This document shows positions 5,232 through 5,263 of a stretch of 5,263 nt of DNA, piece by piece. The stretch is from contig JAUVES010000057.1 in NCBI GenBank assembly GCA_030594675.1, forward strand, positions 1-5,263, in the 5' to 3' direction. Both the position numbers and the translations under genes were made by a program. The number at the start of each line of letters is the position of its first letter. Within the stretch, counting starts at the first letter, position 1. Below the pieces are notes generated by a model. That model was given only the letters and a program-made list of their open reading frames with translations. It had not been told where the DNA came from and made no database searches. The DNA is from Candidatus Nanohaloarchaea archaeon. GTDB taxonomy: Archaea > EX4484-52 > GLR71.

Positions 5232-5263
5232 CGCCCTGGCCGGGATTTTCAAATACAAAAAAG
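5232..5263 (-). tRNA. 3' exon of a second intron-containing tRNA (possibly tRNA-Asp), cut by the window edge
   Basis: The minus strand reads TGAA (5251-5248), AAT (5247-5245), CCCGG (5244-5240), CCAGGGC (5239-5233) and G (5232). CCCGG and CCAGGGC with G have the lengths and order of a T-stem 3' strand, acceptor 3' strand and discriminator. The bases before the T loop (TTTTGTATT) cannot pair with CCCGG, so the 5' half of the T arm is not adjacent. TGAA plus a three-base bulge is exactly the 3' half of the bulge-helix-bulge seen in tRNA-Lys, so exon 2 would be 5245-5232 (14 bases, as in tRNA-Lys) and the visible intron tail 5246-5263. The expected 5' acceptor strand is GCCCTGG, outside the window. 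Acceptor sequence and G73 resemble archaeal tRNA-Asp, but the anticodon is not visible. A split tRNA half or a pseudogene is also possible. Confidence 0.6.

Overview
The window is archaeal. All protein-coding sequence lies on the minus strand and is the start of the conserved archaeal RNA polymerase operon, in the order rpoH, rpoB2 (B''), rpoB1 (B'), rpoA1 (A', cut by the left edge). The largest polymerase subunits are the archaeal/eukaryotic type: A' carries the NADFDGD catalytic loop and a CxxC...CxGHFGH zinc site, and an RpoH subunit is present. The second-largest subunit is split into two genes, as known in methanogens, Halobacteria, Archaeoglobus and some small-genome archaea, but not in Thermoproteota. 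The coding sequence is AT-leaning. Three of the four genes start behind a GGTG/AGGTG Shine-Dalgarno element.

Reading in the direction of transcription, from right to left: the right edge (5232-5263) holds what looks like the 3' exon of a tRNA, preceded by non-tRNA sequence. A spacer of about 117 bases with a small hairpin and a T tract follows. Next is a tRNA-Lys(CUU) gene (4935-5114) interrupted by a 105-base intron in the T loop. Then come rpoH (4654-4872), rpoB2 (3168-4643), rpoB1 (1382-3175) and rpoA1 (1-1364). The polymerase genes are packed tightly: rpoH and rpoB2 are about 10 bases apart with the rpoB2 ribosome site overlapping the rpoH stop codon, rpoB2 and rpoB1 overlap by 8 bases, and 17 bases separate rpoB1 from rpoA1. 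This suggests one transcript with translational coupling, giving matched amounts of the core subunits. Plus-strand open frames are antisense shadows.

The most unusual content is the tRNA pair. The tRNA-Lys precursor folds on paper into a textbook bulge-helix-bulge splice motif at position 59/60. The T stem is the outer helix, the invariant T-loop bases UUCA pair with UGAA, there are two 3-base bulges, and a 7-pair helix lies inside the intron. The tRNA fragment at the right edge shows the same 3' half of the motif (TGAA, AAT, then CCCGG) at the same position. Such non-canonical introns are best known in Thermoproteales and in ultrasmall (ARMAN/DPANN-type) archaea with broad-specificity splicing endonucleases. 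Together with the split rpoB and several departures from consensus in the polymerase motifs, this makes a DPANN-like archaeon my best guess, but that is inference and no phylogeny was run.
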